DNA of 64,000 nt, taken from Bog-159 sp035499555. Its GTDB lineage: Bacteria; Acidobacteriota; Terriglobia; Bryobacterales; Bryobacteraceae. The number at the start of each line of letters is the position of its first letter. The first letter of the stretch is position 1. Below are positions 44,747 through 53,710 of the stretch, piece after piece. The stretch covers positions 122,795 to 186,794 of the forward strand of contig DATJYO010000007.1 in the NCBI GenBank assembly GCA_035499555.1. The letters are read 5' to 3'. The position numbers were made by a program, and so were the translations under genes. Below the pieces are notes generated by a model that was not told the DNA's origin, did not search any database, and saw only the letters and a program-made list of their open reading frames with translations.

Positions 44747-45613
44747 ATGTCCCTCTACGGTGGAATTGAAGCCGGCGGCACCAAGTTCGTGTGCGCCATC
44801 GCCGACGAGCCTCCCCGGCTCCTGGCGCGAACGGAATTTCCCACGACCACACCCGCGGAAACGATCGGCCGGGCCGTCGAATTCTTCCGCGCCCAGGATC
44901 GCCTGCCGGGCGCCATCGGCATCGCCTCGTTCGGTCCGGTAGGACTGAATCCGGCGTCGCCCAATTTCGGCTTCATCACGTCCACGCCCAAGAGCGGCTG
45001 GCGCGATACGGACCTGGCCGGAGCGGTGCGGCGCGGCACGGGCCTGCCGGTGGCCTTCGAAACGGACGTCAACGCAGCCGCCGTGGGCGAGTGGCGCTGG
45101 GGCGCGGCGCAGGGGCTGGACACTTTCCTCTACCTGACGATCGGCACGGGATTCGGCGGGGGCGGCATGGTGAACGGCCGCCTGATGCACGGCCTGGTGC
45201 ACCCCGAGATGGGACACATCCGGGTGCCGCACGACATAGCCGCCGATCCATACCCGGGCGGCTGCCCTTTCCACGGCGATTGCCTGGAGGGCCTGGCGGC
45301 GGGACCGGCCATCGAAGCGCGTTGGGGCCGGCGCGGCGAGACCCTGCCGCCGGACCATCCGGCCTGGGATCTCGCCGCACAATACATCGCCCTGGGCCTG
45401 GTCACCTGGATCTGCACACTCTCTCCGCAGCGGATCATCCTGGGCGGCGGCGTGATGCGGCAGCCGGGCCTCATCGACCGCATCCGCACGAAGGTGCCGG
45501 CGCTGCTCAACGGCTATGTGGAAGCGCCGGGCATCGTGCTGCCGGCGCTGGGCGGAGATGCGGGCGTGCTGGGCGCCATCGCCCTGGCCGGCGGGCTCCC
45601 TGACGCGGCGTGA
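44747..45613 (+). CDS. ROK-family fructokinase
   Basis: ATP-dependent sugar kinase, 288 residues. The ATP-binding start YGGIEAGGTKFVCAIADE, the catalytic FETDVNAAAVGEW with Asp, and the ROK zinc-binding loop GGCPFHGDCLEGLAAGPAIEARW match the fructokinase (Mak/GmuE) subgroup. C-terminal ILGGGVM closes the fold. It likely phosphorylates fructose or mannose. ATG 44747 follows an ATAAGG site; the frame starting at 44711 lacks one. It is followed 43 bases later by the serpin gene. Confidence 0.92.
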   Translation: MSLYGGIEAGGTKFVCAIADEPPRLLARTEFPTTTPAETIGRAVEFFRAQDRLPGAIGIASFGPVGLNPASPNFGFITSTPKSGWRDTDLAGAVRRGTGLPVAFETDVNAAAVGEWRWGAAQGLDTFLYLTIGTGFGGGGMVNGRLMHGLVHPEMGHIRVPHDIAADPYPGGCPFHGDCLEGLAAGPAIEARWGRRGETLPPDHPAWDLAAQYIALGLVTWICTLSPQRIILGGGVMRQPGLIDRIRTKVPALLNGYVEAPGIVLPALGGDAGVLGAIALAGGLPDAA

Positions 45614-45656
45614 AAGGCGCGGGCATTTGGCGGCATCATGGAAGTGAGGAGTTGTT

Positions 45657-46841
45657 ATGTCCCACCCTTTCGCGTTGGCCTTGCCGCTGGTGCTGGCCGG
45701 CGCCCTCTTCGCCGCCAATAACCTGACTCCGGGGTTGAACCAGTTCGCATCCGCTTCCTACCGCCAACTGTCCAAAGGCCAGGGCAACCTGATTCTCTCG
45801 CCTTTCTGCATTTCGACGGCGCTCTCCATGCTGCTCGAAGGCGCGCGGGGCCAGACGGCCACGTCGATAGCCGCGGCGCTCCATCAGCACCCGGGCCAAG
45901 GCTATCAGGAGGCCGTGGCGGCGCTGGCCGCGGAGCTGGGCAAATCCGCGAACACCGGTCCTAACCAACTTTCGATCGCCAATGCCCTGTGGGTCGCACG
46001 CGGTTTTCCGCTGGAAGCGGCATTCGAGGACGCCATGCGCACTCTCTACCAGGCTCCGTTGACGCCGCTCGATTTCGCGCAGCACGCCGAGGCCGCCCGC
46101 GAGCAGATCAACACCTGGACGGCGCAACAGACCAAGGACAAGATCCGCGATCTGTTTGCGCCGGGTGCGATCCAGCCCGATACCAGGCTGGTGCTGACCA
46201 GCGCCATCTATTTCTATGGCAAGTGGCAATCGCCCTTCAAGCCTTCCGGCACGCGCGCGGAGCCGTTCCAACTTTCCGGCGGCGGTAGCGTGGAAACCCC
46301 GTTCATGCACCAGGGCGGCGGGTTCCTCTATGCCGAGACGCCCTCGGCCCAGATCCTGGAGATGAAATACGACGGCACGCCCGTGGCTTTCGATATCGTG
46401 CTGCCGAAAACCACCGACGGCCTGCCGGCGATCGAAGAGTCTCTCGATGCAGGCACGCTCTCCGGCTGGCTGGGCAAACTGACGCGCGAGACAGTGGATG
46501 TGGCCATCCCCAAGTTCCGCGCCGAATCGTCGTTCTCGCTGGGCCAGATGCTGGCGCACCTCGGCATGGCGGAAGCCTTTTCCCGGCAGGCGGATTTTTC
46601 GGGTATCGACGGCCGCCGCGACCTGTTCGTCTCGCAGGTGGTGCACAAAGCCTTCGTGGACGTTTCCGAACGCGGCACGGAAGCCGCCGCGGCGACCGGC
46701 ACGGTAGTTATGGCGATGGCGGTGCGGCGGCGCAACATCGTCTTCCGGGCGGATCATCCGTTCGTCTTTTTCATCCGCGACACGGCCAGCGGCGTGATTC
46801 TGTTTGAGGGACGCCTCTCGCATCCCGGTCAATCGTCGTAA
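45657..46841 (+). CDS. Exported serpin (serine protease inhibitor)
   Basis: A 394-residue serpin with a signal peptide (about 2-20). The core fold is recognisable: NLILSPFCISTALSMLLEGARGQT, VLTSAIYFYGKW, VAIPKFRAESSF and FVDVSERGTEAAAATG, followed by DHPFVFFIRDTASGVILFEGRL. The hinge GTEAAAATG has the small residues needed for loop insertion, so it should be inhibitory. Counting as in antitrypsin places P1 at Met and P1-prime at Ala in VVMAMA, suggesting elastase-, subtilisin- or chymotrypsin-like targets. Bacterial serpins are sporadic. A GAGGAG site supports the ATG. Confidence 0.93.
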   Translation: MSHPFALALPLVLAGALFAANNLTPGLNQFASASYRQLSKGQGNLILSPFCISTALSMLLEGARGQTATSIAAALHQHPGQGYQEAVAALAAELGKSANTGPNQLSIANALWVARGFPLEAAFEDAMRTLYQAPLTPLDFAQHAEAAREQINTWTAQQTKDKIRDLFAPGAIQPDTRLVLTSAIYFYGKWQSPFKPSGTRAEPFQLSGGGSVETPFMHQGGGFLYAETPSAQILEMKYDGTPVAFDIVLPKTTDGLPAIEESLDAGTLSGWLGKLTRETVDVAIPKFRAESSFSLGQMLAHLGMAEAFSRQADFSGIDGRRDLFVSQVVHKAFVDVSERGTEAAAATGTVVMAMAVRRRNIVFRADHPFVFFIRDTASGVILFEGRLSHPGQSS

Positions 46842-46846
46842 GCGGA

Positions 46847-47887
46847 TTACAGAGAGACCAGGGTTTCGTTGCGCTTCAACTGGCCGCAGGCGGCGTAGAT
46901 ATCCAGACCCCTGGGCTTGCGAATGAAGCAGCCCATGGCACGGCGGACGAGGGCCTGGAAAGCGGCCACGCGATCCGGATCGGGCGTCTCGAACGGAATC
47001 CCCGGGCCGGGGTTGAGGGCGATCAGGTTGACCTTGGCGTTCAGATTGGCCAGCAACTTCACCACGCGGCGCGCGTCGGCATCCGTGTCGTTGACGCCCT
47101 TAAGCAGCACGTATTCGAAGGTCAGCTTCTCCCAGGGGCGCAGGGGATAGGCCTTGCAGGCGGCCAGCAGATCCTTCAAATGATACTTGCGGGTGATGGG
47201 CATCAACTGCTGGCGCATCTCCTCGGTGGAGGCGTTGAGCGAGATGGACAGCTTCGGGCGGGCCGGCTCGCCGCCGAGTTCCGCGATCTTCGGAATGATG
47301 CCGGCGGTGGAGACGGTGATGCGCCGCAGGGGAATGGCGACGCCTTCCGGATCGGAGAGCAGGCGGGCGGCTTTCACCACGTGGGCCAGATTCAGCAGCG
47401 GTTCGCCCTGCCCCATCATGACGATGTTGAGCCGCTCGCGCTCCTCGAGCAAGCCGTTCTCGCGCGCCACCAGCAGCACTTGTCCCACGATCTCGCCGGC
47501 CGTGAGATTGCGCTCCAGGCCCATGAGGGCGGTCATACAGAATTTGCAGTCCACCGGGCAGCCCACCTGGCTGGAGATGCAGATGGTGGAGCGCTGGCCT
47601 TCGGGCATGAGCACCGTTTCGACGGTGCGGCCGTCGGCGAGGCGCAGCAGGTAGCGACGGGTGCCGTCGGCGGAGTCGTAAATGCGCGCGACGGCGGGCA
47701 GGCCCACGCGGTCCGGACCGGCCAGCTCGTGGCGCAAAGCGGCGGGCAGCGTAGTGACCTGTTCCAGGTCCGGCACCTTCTGCCGATACAGAGCCGTGTA
47801 GATTTGTTTGGCGCGAAACTGCGGATGGCCGGGACCGAGAGCGGCACGAATCTCGCCAAGCTCCATACCCAGCAGGGGTTCGGACAT
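46847..47887 (-). CDS. rlmN: 23S rRNA (adenine2503-C2) / tRNA A37 methyltransferase
   Basis: Radical-SAM enzyme methylating A2503 of 23S rRNA and A37 of some tRNAs. The 346-residue protein has the 4Fe-4S motif Cys110-x3-Cys114-x2-Cys117 (CPVDCKFCMTA), MGQGEPLLN, STAGIIPKI and the conserved C-terminal cysteine Cys334 in YAACGQL; the other mechanistic cysteine is the one in FCMTA's vicinity per family. It lacks the extra features of Cfr. The gene is followed, after its start at 47887, by the exported unknown nine bases upstream in the same direction. Confidence 0.95.
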   Translation of the reverse strand: MSEPLLGMELGEIRAALGPGHPQFRAKQIYTALYRQKVPDLEQVTTLPAALRHELAGPDRVGLPAVARIYDSADGTRRYLLRLADGRTVETVLMPEGQRSTICISSQVGCPVDCKFCMTALMGLERNLTAGEIVGQVLLVARENGLLEERERLNIVMMGQGEPLLNLAHVVKAARLLSDPEGVAIPLRRITVSTAGIIPKIAELGGEPARPKLSISLNASTEEMRQQLMPITRKYHLKDLLAACKAYPLRPWEKLTFEYVLLKGVNDTDADARRVVKLLANLNAKVNLIALNPGPGIPFETPDPDRVAAFQALVRRAMGCFIRKPRGLDIYAACGQLKRNETLVSL

Positions 47888-47896
47888 CTGATTCGA

Positions 47897-48979
47897 TTAT
47901 GGCATGGCCGCCGATTTCTTACGCTGCATGGCCGCGATGACTTCATCCGGCACGCCCGCCGCCTTGAGTTTCGCCAGATCGGCGGGCTCCAGCGAGAAGC
48001 GGCACGGCTGATTGGCGATCATCTTCAGGATCTCCTCCGTGGCGATGTTGCCATCCACCAGGCGGATCACGAAATCGTTGGTGAGGACGATGCCGGTCTG
48101 GGTACTGCCCGCCGGCGCGGCCTGAGCCGGCGGCGGGCGCCGCGCCTTCTCGAGCGCGGACTCCGCGGCGGACTCGGCCAGTAGACCGCCCGCCAGCCTG
48201 GCGCCGTGCAGATCGACGGCCTTCTGAAAGGCGGCGATGGCGGCATCGTACTTCCGGGCCAGCATATACGACACGCCCAGGTTATAGAAGGCTTCCATAG
48301 AGACACGCGACCCGGCGCCGCAGGCATCCGCGCTGGCCTGCGACAGCTTGAGCAGTTCGTCATAATCGCCCGCCTTGGCGGCCGCATAAGCGCGATTCAA
48401 CTGGCACTCCTTGCTGTCCGCAAACGGGATCTCGCGATTTTCGAACCACGGCATGTATAAGTGCTGGGCCTCCACCAGCGCCTGGCGCAGAGTCAGGGAT
48501 TTCACTTCGGCCGGCGCGGGATACTCGGGCGTCGTTGTCTGGCTCTGATTGTCCTTCTGCACATGGCCGCGGACAGTCACGGCGGCCAACTCCCGGCCGT
48601 CGGCCGGATCGGTGGCGCGCACGGTGGCCTGAAAATAGCCTTCGGTGCGCGAGATATGTTCAGCCGGCAAACCCCCGCCCAGGATCGGCGGCAGGGGATG
48701 CGCCTCACATCGAGTCACATCGATGGAAAGCAACGCGGCGGGCACCAGGTTAACGGCCGAGCCTTCCGCTTCGAGCGTGACGCCACGCGCGCGCATGTCG
48801 GCCAATAGCAGTTTGCCGAACTCCGCGCCGCAATCGCCGGTAATGCGGCCCAGCGTGATGCGTTTGCCGAGCGCCGCCGCCAGGCTGGGCGAGTGTTCGA
48901 GTTTCACCGCGATTCGTTTCTCCGCATGGGCATTGCAGCACAGGAGAAGTAATCCGACGGGCAGTAATTTATGAGTCAT
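47897..48979 (-). CDS. Exported hypothetical protein with TPR-like segment
   Basis: A 360-residue protein with a signal peptide (about 5-19). The N-terminal 170 residues are a mixed domain with LAAALGKRITLGRITGDCGAEFGKLLLADMRARG. Residues about 195-270 read as one or two tetratricopeptide-like helices (AFYNLGVSYMLARKYDAAIAAFQKAVDL). The C-terminal 60 residues include the short motif TNDFVIRLVDGNIATEEILKMIANQP and LKAAGVPDEVIAAMQRK, similar to tails in other acidobacterial proteins I have seen described only as uncharacterised. Function unknown. It precedes rlmN in transcription by nine bases. Confidence 0.65.
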   Translation of the reverse strand: MTHKLLPVGLLLLCCNAHAEKRIAVKLEHSPSLAAALGKRITLGRITGDCGAEFGKLLLADMRARGVTLEAEGSAVNLVPAALLSIDVTRCEAHPLPPILGGGLPAEHISRTEGYFQATVRATDPADGRELAAVTVRGHVQKDNQSQTTTPEYPAPAEVKSLTLRQALVEAQHLYMPWFENREIPFADSKECQLNRAYAAAKAGDYDELLKLSQASADACGAGSRVSMEAFYNLGVSYMLARKYDAAIAAFQKAVDLHGARLAGGLLAESAAESALEKARRPPPAQAAPAGSTQTGIVLTNDFVIRLVDGNIATEEILKMIANQPCRFSLEPADLAKLKAAGVPDEVIAAMQRKKSAAMP

Positions 48980-49111
48980 CCGTATAGCACTCCGAACTGC
49001 GTATCCGGAGGTACAGAGAATACGGTAACGCTTTCGCCAGATTGGCGTATCAGTCCAGCGCGGCGCGGGTCCGGTGGCAGCCGAAGCGTGCTATCTTCGG
49101 CTGTAACGAAT

Positions 49112-49951
49112 ATGGCACCCGATACACTTTCGCGCCGCGCGTTTATGGCCTTGACGGCGGCTGCTCCTCTGGCGTCCGCCGTGGCGCAGAGCAAGAAGCT
49201 CCCGGTCGGACTGGAGTTGTTCTCGGTCCGCAACGACCTGCAAAAGGACCTGATGGGCACAGTGCGCGCGGTCGCCAAGATGGGCTACGAATGCGTGGAG
49301 TTCTTCTCGCCCTATTTCGCCTGGAAAGCCGACTACGCCAAACAGGTGCGGCAGATGATGGACGACGCCGGCATCCGCTGCCTGTCGACCCACAACGGCG
49401 GCGAGTCGTTCACCGCGGAAGGGCTGAAGCACGCCATCGAGCTGAATCATATCATCGGCAGCCAGTTCATCGTCTGGGCCAGCGCCGGCGAAGTGAAAAC
49501 GCTGGACGGCTGGAAAGAGGTGGCCGCCAAGCTCAATATGGGCGCGGATGAGATGAAACCGGCCGGTTTGCGGGCCGGCTATCACAACCACCAACTGGAA
49601 TTCACGCCGATCGAGGGCAAGCGTCCCATGGAAGTGCTGGCGGCCGACACGTCATCCGACGTCATGCTGCAACTGGACGTGGGCACCTGCATCGAGGCCG
49701 GCTCCGATCCGGTGGCCTGGATCGAACAGAATCCGGGGCGCATCCGGGCGATGCACTGCAAAGACTGGAGTCCGGAGAAGGGCTACAAGGTCCTGGTGGG
49801 CGAGGGAGTAGCGCCCTGGAAGAAGCTGTTCGCGGCGGCGGAGAAGACCGGCGGCATCGAATTCTACCTGGTGGAGCAGGAAGGCAGCCGGTATCCGGAA
49901 CTGGAGACGGCGGAGCGCTGCCTGGAGAACTTCCGGAAGCTGCACGCGTAG
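49112..49951 (+). CDS. Tat-exported sugar phosphate isomerase/epimerase-like TIM barrel
   Basis: A 279-residue protein. The N-terminus has SRRAFMALTAAAPLASAV, a Tat signal. The rest is the xylose-isomerase-like/AP-endonuclease-2 TIM barrel: GLELFSVRNDLQKD, GYECVEFFSP, AGYHNHQLEF, QLDVGTCIEAG and HCKDWSP, where the Glu, His and Asp residues would bind a metal ion. Substrate unknown; exported members usually accompany Gfo/Idh proteins, one of which lies elsewhere in this window. ATG 49112 is chosen since the frame from 48971 includes only promoter-like upstream DNA. Confidence 0.85.
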   Translation: MAPDTLSRRAFMALTAAAPLASAVAQSKKLPVGLELFSVRNDLQKDLMGTVRAVAKMGYECVEFFSPYFAWKADYAKQVRQMMDDAGIRCLSTHNGGESFTAEGLKHAIELNHIIGSQFIVWASAGEVKTLDGWKEVAAKLNMGADEMKPAGLRAGYHNHQLEFTPIEGKRPMEVLAADTSSDVMLQLDVGTCIEAGSDPVAWIEQNPGRIRAMHCKDWSPEKGYKVLVGEGVAPWKKLFAAAEKTGGIEFYLVEQEGSRYPELETAERCLENFRKLHA

Positions 49952-49957
49952 GCCGGA

Positions 49958-50992
49958 TCAGTTCGCGGAGATCGCGCCAAACACGCCGGTGGTGAGATCG
50001 TTTCCGCCGGCGGTGAAATACAGCACGTTGGCGGGGCCGGACTCCACGTTGCCGTTGCCGAACTCGAGACCCCACAAGCCGGGGATGGCGATGGTCGCGC
50101 CGCCGCTCTGAAGGAATCCCAGGAACTTTCCGTTGGACGGATTGTACGCGCCGATCCAGCCGCTGCCGGTATTTCCCACCAGCAGAGCTTTGCTGAACTG
50201 GCCGAAATTGGCGGGCGCCACCGCGACGCCCCAGGGCTGATTGAACCAGCCGTACTGCAGTCTCAGCAGCAGCGTGCCGTTGGTGTTGTACGCGTCTACA
50301 AATCCGGTGCCGCCGCCGGTATTCAGATTGTAGGCCACGAAGATTTTCGAGCCGATGGCCTGAATGCCGGCGGGCGTATAAGATGCCGGAATCTTGGGAT
50401 CGGTAAAGGCACCGGGCGGCAAGGTCACGGGCGCGAAGGAGACCGCGTCATAGGCTTCTACGCCGCCGTTGGCGTTCGCCGCGTAGTAGGTCTGCGCGCC
50501 GCTGGTAGCGTTCCTGGCTACGGTTAAACCCTGGTAGGAGGCCCCCGCCGCGGCGTGGTTCACCATGATAGTCGCGGAAGTGACGTGACACTTGGCGCAG
50601 GCGACTCCGGGCTGTGCCGGCGCCGTATTGGCATTCCAGTTGGAGATGGTTCCGTCCAGAGTCGCGAAGGCGAAGTTGTTGGCGTTGAATGCCGTCCCCG
50701 TGGGGCTGCCGGGACCGGAGCCGCTGGCGGGCGGGATGGTCACCAGCAAGGGAGCCAGAGAAGCGGCGCCGGACTTGTTGGCGTAGTACAGCGTCGAGTA
50801 GCCGGTGACGTTGTCGGAGACCCACCATTCATTTTCCTTGGCCGCCGGATTGGCCGGCCGCGAAACGCCCCAGGGATTGATCAGGTAGGGATCCTGCGAG
50901 TTGACCACGATGTTGGTCACCGTGTAGTTGTTTTGCGCTTCGACGCAGGCCGATACCAGCAGCACACCCGTCAGCATCCACACAGTTCTCAT
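49958..50992 (-). CDS. Exported TIGR03118-family protein (paralogue A) with a CxxCH motif
   Basis: A 344-residue exported protein of the TIGR03118 group: NPWGVSRPANPAAKENEWWVSDN, FATLDGTISNWNA, GTFTDP-like LPPGAFTDPKIPASYTPAGIQAIG, QPWGVAVAPANFGQFSKALLVGN and the end TTGVFGAISAN. It probably forms a beta-propeller. Unusually, CAKCH near 132-136 fits the heme-c CxxCH motif, which the neighbouring paralogue lacks; one motif alone is weak evidence for heme. The signal peptide could also be read as a lipobox (VSAC). It converges with the isomerase-like gene, six bases apart. Confidence 0.8.
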   Translation of the reverse strand: MRTVWMLTGVLLVSACVEAQNNYTVTNIVVNSQDPYLINPWGVSRPANPAAKENEWWVSDNVTGYSTLYYANKSGAASLAPLLVTIPPASGSGPGSPTGTAFNANNFAFATLDGTISNWNANTAPAQPGVACAKCHVTSATIMVNHAAAGASYQGLTVARNATSGAQTYYAANANGGVEAYDAVSFAPVTLPPGAFTDPKIPASYTPAGIQAIGSKIFVAYNLNTGGGTGFVDAYNTNGTLLLRLQYGWFNQPWGVAVAPANFGQFSKALLVGNTGSGWIGAYNPSNGKFLGFLQSGGATIAIPGLWGLEFGNGNVESGPANVLYFTAGGNDLTTGVFGAISAN

Positions 50993-51020
50993 CTGGAATT
51001 TCCTTTCCCCTCGTTTGAGG

Positions 51021-51050
51021 AGTATAGACCCGTCAGAGCAAATCAGTCAA
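51021..51050 (-). promoter_or_regulatory. Promoter of TIGR03118 paralogue A
   Basis: On the minus strand TTGACT (51045-51050) and TATACT (51021-51026) are 18 bases apart, about 30 bases before the start codon. The sequence TATACTCCTCAA continues past the -10 and recurs at paralogue B. Confidence 0.7.
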
Positions 51051-51109
51051 CGTAAGGCGTGTGAACTTATGGGGCGAGGCGCCCTGCCCCGCCCCAGGAT
51101 GACCCCACT

Positions 51110-52090
51110 TCAGTTCGCCGTGATACTCCCAAACAGACCGTGCGCGTAGTTATCGATGCCGGCGGCGAAGAACAGGGTGGTGGTGGGACCATTGAGCGTG
51201 CCGCCACCGCCAAAATAGATCGCCCAGAGACCCGGGATAGTGATGTCGGCGCCGGTGGAGTCTTTGAGGAATCCCAGGAAACTCCCGTTGCTGGGATTGA
51301 ATGCCGCGATCCATCCGCTACCCACGTTTCCCACCAGGATCGTCTTGCTGAACTTGCCGAAGCTGGCGGGCGCCTGCGCCACTCCCCACGGCTCACTGAA
51401 CCAACCTTGCGCCAGGCTCAACAGCAGTTTCCCGTTGGCATTGAACTTGTCGACATAGCCGCCGACTCCGGTGGCGGAGGAGAAGGTGACCCAGATATTC
51501 GCGCCGATCGCCTGAATGCCGTAGGGCGTGTAGCCCGCCGGGATGGCCGGGTCCGTGAAGGCCCCCGCGGGCAGAGAGATGGGCGCGAAGGCGGTGGTAT
51601 AGGCTTCCACGCCGCCGTTGCTGTTGGCGACATAGATGGCGGGCGCCGTTCCCAACTTGCCCAGCGTGCAGCCGGTGTAGACGGCTGCCTTGGACGAATT
51701 GTTCACCTTCATGACCGCTTTGTTGCCCGAAGTCCACTGGGAGATGGTTCCGTCCAATGTTACGAAAACGAAACTTTTGCCTAGGGCCACGGTGCCCGTG
51801 GGAGTCCCGGGCGAGGTGTGGTTGGCGGAGGGAATCGTCACCACCAGGGGATCCACGAAGCCGGTCGGACCATACAGGGTCGAGACTCCCGTGCCCTCGT
51901 CGGAGACCCACCAATAAGACGATGCCGAGCGGGAGAGCCCCCAGGGATTTACCAGGTGCGAGTCGGTGGACACTGCCATGCCCGATATGTCGGATACCAG
52001 GTTGGTTTGCGTGTAACTATTAGTGCCGGCCTCTTGGGCACTGGCAACCGCACATATAAACAGTCCAATCATCAATTTGTAAATGTTCAT
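51110..52090 (-). CDS. Exported TIGR03118-family protein (paralogue B)
   Basis: A 326-residue protein with a signal peptide (about 4-18) and the same TIGR03118 features as the downstream neighbour: NPWGLSRSASSYWWVSDEG, FVTLDGTISQW, NGGVEAYTTAFAPISLPAGAFTDP, EPWGVAQAPASFGKFSKTILVGN and GLFGSITAN. The two paralogues are clearly a tandem duplication by sequence. This copy lacks the CxxCH motif and is slightly shorter. It likely folds as a propeller; function unknown. Spacing of 117 bases between the pair contains the promoter of paralogue A. Confidence 0.82.
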   Translation of the reverse strand: MNIYKLMIGLFICAVASAQEAGTNSYTQTNLVSDISGMAVSTDSHLVNPWGLSRSASSYWWVSDEGTGVSTLYGPTGFVDPLVVTIPSANHTSPGTPTGTVALGKSFVFVTLDGTISQWTSGNKAVMKVNNSSKAAVYTGCTLGKLGTAPAIYVANSNGGVEAYTTAFAPISLPAGAFTDPAIPAGYTPYGIQAIGANIWVTFSSATGVGGYVDKFNANGKLLLSLAQGWFSEPWGVAQAPASFGKFSKTILVGNVGSGWIAAFNPSNGSFLGFLKDSTGADITIPGLWAIYFGGGGTLNGPTTTLFFAAGIDNYAHGLFGSITAN

Positions 52091-52117
52091 TCGTTATCCT
52101 CGAGTACCTTGTTGAGG

Positions 52118-52146
52118 AGTATACGTGGCCGTATGAGTCGAGTCAA
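52118..52146 (-). promoter_or_regulatory. Promoter of TIGR03118 paralogue B
   Basis: On the minus strand TTGACT (52141-52146) and TATACT (52118-52123) are 17 bases apart, about 28 bases before the start codon. The -10 and following bases read TATACTCCTCAA as at paralogue A. Confidence 0.75.
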
Positions 52147-52223
52147 TTGAATTAGAGACGCGGAGGTCGAATTTAACAGGTCGCCAATTCAGGGCATGAA
52201 GGCGGGATTGACAGCCAACGGAT

Positions 52224-52229
52224 TATAAT
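52224..52229 (+). promoter_or_regulatory. -10 element close to the M28 peptidase start
   Basis: A perfect TATAAT ends 11 bases before GTG 52241, and no Shine-Dalgarno site is present, so transcription would start within a few bases of the start codon. TTGACA at 52208-52213 is too close (ten bases) to be its -35. Confidence 0.45.
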
Positions 52230-52240
52230 TTTAGTAACAC

Positions 52241-53680
52241 GTGAAAACTAGCATCCGAGGGTTCTTTCTGGCGCTGGCGGCGATGCTGGCGAGCGCGGGG
52301 CAGAGCATTTCGCCCGGCCTGGCGCACGTGCTGGGGTCCATCTCGCCGGAGGCGATGCGCGCGAACTTATCGTACCTGGCATCCAACTTACTCGAGGGGC
52401 GGGACACCCCATCGCCCGGACTGGACATCGCCGCCGATTACATCGCGGCGCAGTTCCGGAAGGCCGGCCTGAAGCCGGTGGCCGGCAACAGCTATTTTCA
52501 AACCGCGCGCATGCTGCGGCCGGGTCCGCCGCCGGAGGGATTCACGCTGCAATTCAGCAGCAGCGGGCGGACGCTCAAAGTGGCCAAAGACCAGGCGGTG
52601 CTGGTCAGTGGCCGGGCCATCGACTTCGCGCACGTGGCGGTGGAAAAGGCCCATGACCTGGCCGACCTGCGGAATGCGGACCTGAAGGGCAAGGCCCTAT
52701 TGCTGGACGAACCGGCGGATGGTGAGCACGCCCTGGCCCAGGCCGCCGCGGCGCTCCATCCCGCCATGTTCCTGGAGACATCCGAGAATTTCGGCCCGCA
52801 GACCGCGCGCCGGCTGATCGACCCGGATGAAGAACGGGCCCTATGGGGCGATATTCCGCGGCTGATCGTCTGCGATCCCGATGCGGCGGCCATGCTCAGC
52901 GCCGCGAGCATCGGGGAGACCGGCATCGTCCTGGCGGTGCATTCGGCCGCACCGGCTGAGAGATACGTCCCGGTACGCAACGTGGCCGGATTGCTGCGCG
53001 GGTCGGATCCGGCGCTACGCGGCCACTACCTGCTGATCAGCGCGCACTACGATCACATCGGCCGCAACGACCGCGGCGAGATCAACCCCGGCGCCAACGA
53101 CGACGGCAGCGGAACGGTGTCCGTGATCGAGATCGCGCGCGCACTGGCGGCCATGCCGGTGCACCCGAAGCGCAGCATCCTGTTCATCCTGTTCTTCGGC
53201 GAGGAGGAGGGCAGCCTGGGATCGCGTTACTACATCTGGCATCCGCTGGAGCCATTGGCGGACACCATCGCCGATTTGAACCTGGAGCAGGTGGGGCGCA
53301 CGGATGCGATCGACGGGCCGCAGCTTTCCAAGGCCACCCTGACCGGATTCCGCTATTCGAGCGTCACGCGCACACTGCAGCAGGCCGGCGCGCTCACCGG
53401 CGTACAGGTGGCGGAGACGCCCAACGACGGCGACTTTTTCCGCCGCAGCGATAACCTGCCCTTCGCCGAGCGCGGGATTCCCGCGCATACCATCGTGGTG
53501 GCGCTGGACTTTCCCGGCTACCACGCGCCCGGCGATGTGTGGCAGAAGATCGACTACGCCAACATGGCCAAGGTGGACCGCATGATCGCGCTGGCGGCCA
53601 TTCAACTGGCGGACTCGCCGGGCGCGCCCGAATGGAACCGGGACGACCCGGACGCGGCGGTCTACCTGCACGCGCGCTAG
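52241..53680 (+). CDS. Exported M28-family zinc aminopeptidase
   Basis: A 479-residue exported peptidase with a signal peptide (about 5-20) and a PA-like insertion between the strands (about 110-240). The two-zinc catalytic set is visible: His269-x-Asp271 in SAHYDHIG, the bridging Asp287 in PGANDDGSG, Glu321/Glu322 in FFGEEEG, the Asp/Glu in NLEQVGR and a late YHAPGD His. It should release N-terminal residues from peptides at the cell surface. It uses GTG 52241. There is no obvious operon partner. Confidence 0.9.
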   Translation: MKTSIRGFFLALAAMLASAGQSISPGLAHVLGSISPEAMRANLSYLASNLLEGRDTPSPGLDIAADYIAAQFRKAGLKPVAGNSYFQTARMLRPGPPPEGFTLQFSSSGRTLKVAKDQAVLVSGRAIDFAHVAVEKAHDLADLRNADLKGKALLLDEPADGEHALAQAAAALHPAMFLETSENFGPQTARRLIDPDEERALWGDIPRLIVCDPDAAAMLSAASIGETGIVLAVHSAAPAERYVPVRNVAGLLRGSDPALRGHYLLISAHYDHIGRNDRGEINPGANDDGSGTVSVIEIARALAAMPVHPKRSILFILFFGEEEGSLGSRYYIWHPLEPLADTIADLNLEQVGRTDAIDGPQLSKATLTGFRYSSVTRTLQQAGALTGVQVAETPNDGDFFRRSDNLPFAERGIPAHTIVVALDFPGYHAPGDVWQKIDYANMAKVDRMIALAAIQLADSPGAPEWNRDDPDAAVYLHAR

Positions 53681-53710
53681 ACGGCCAGCGTCAATCCAAG
53701 AGGAGCCCTC

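Noticed and set aside
50590..50604. CxxCH motif taken as proof of a cytochrome c
   Set aside because: One motif in a beta-propeller may be chance; there is no distal ligand evidence. It is kept as a question in the findings.
52208..52229. TTGACA and TATAAT before the M28 gene read as one sigma-70 promoter
   Set aside because: They are only ten bases apart, too short for any known sigma-70 spacing. The TATAAT alone may still be used.
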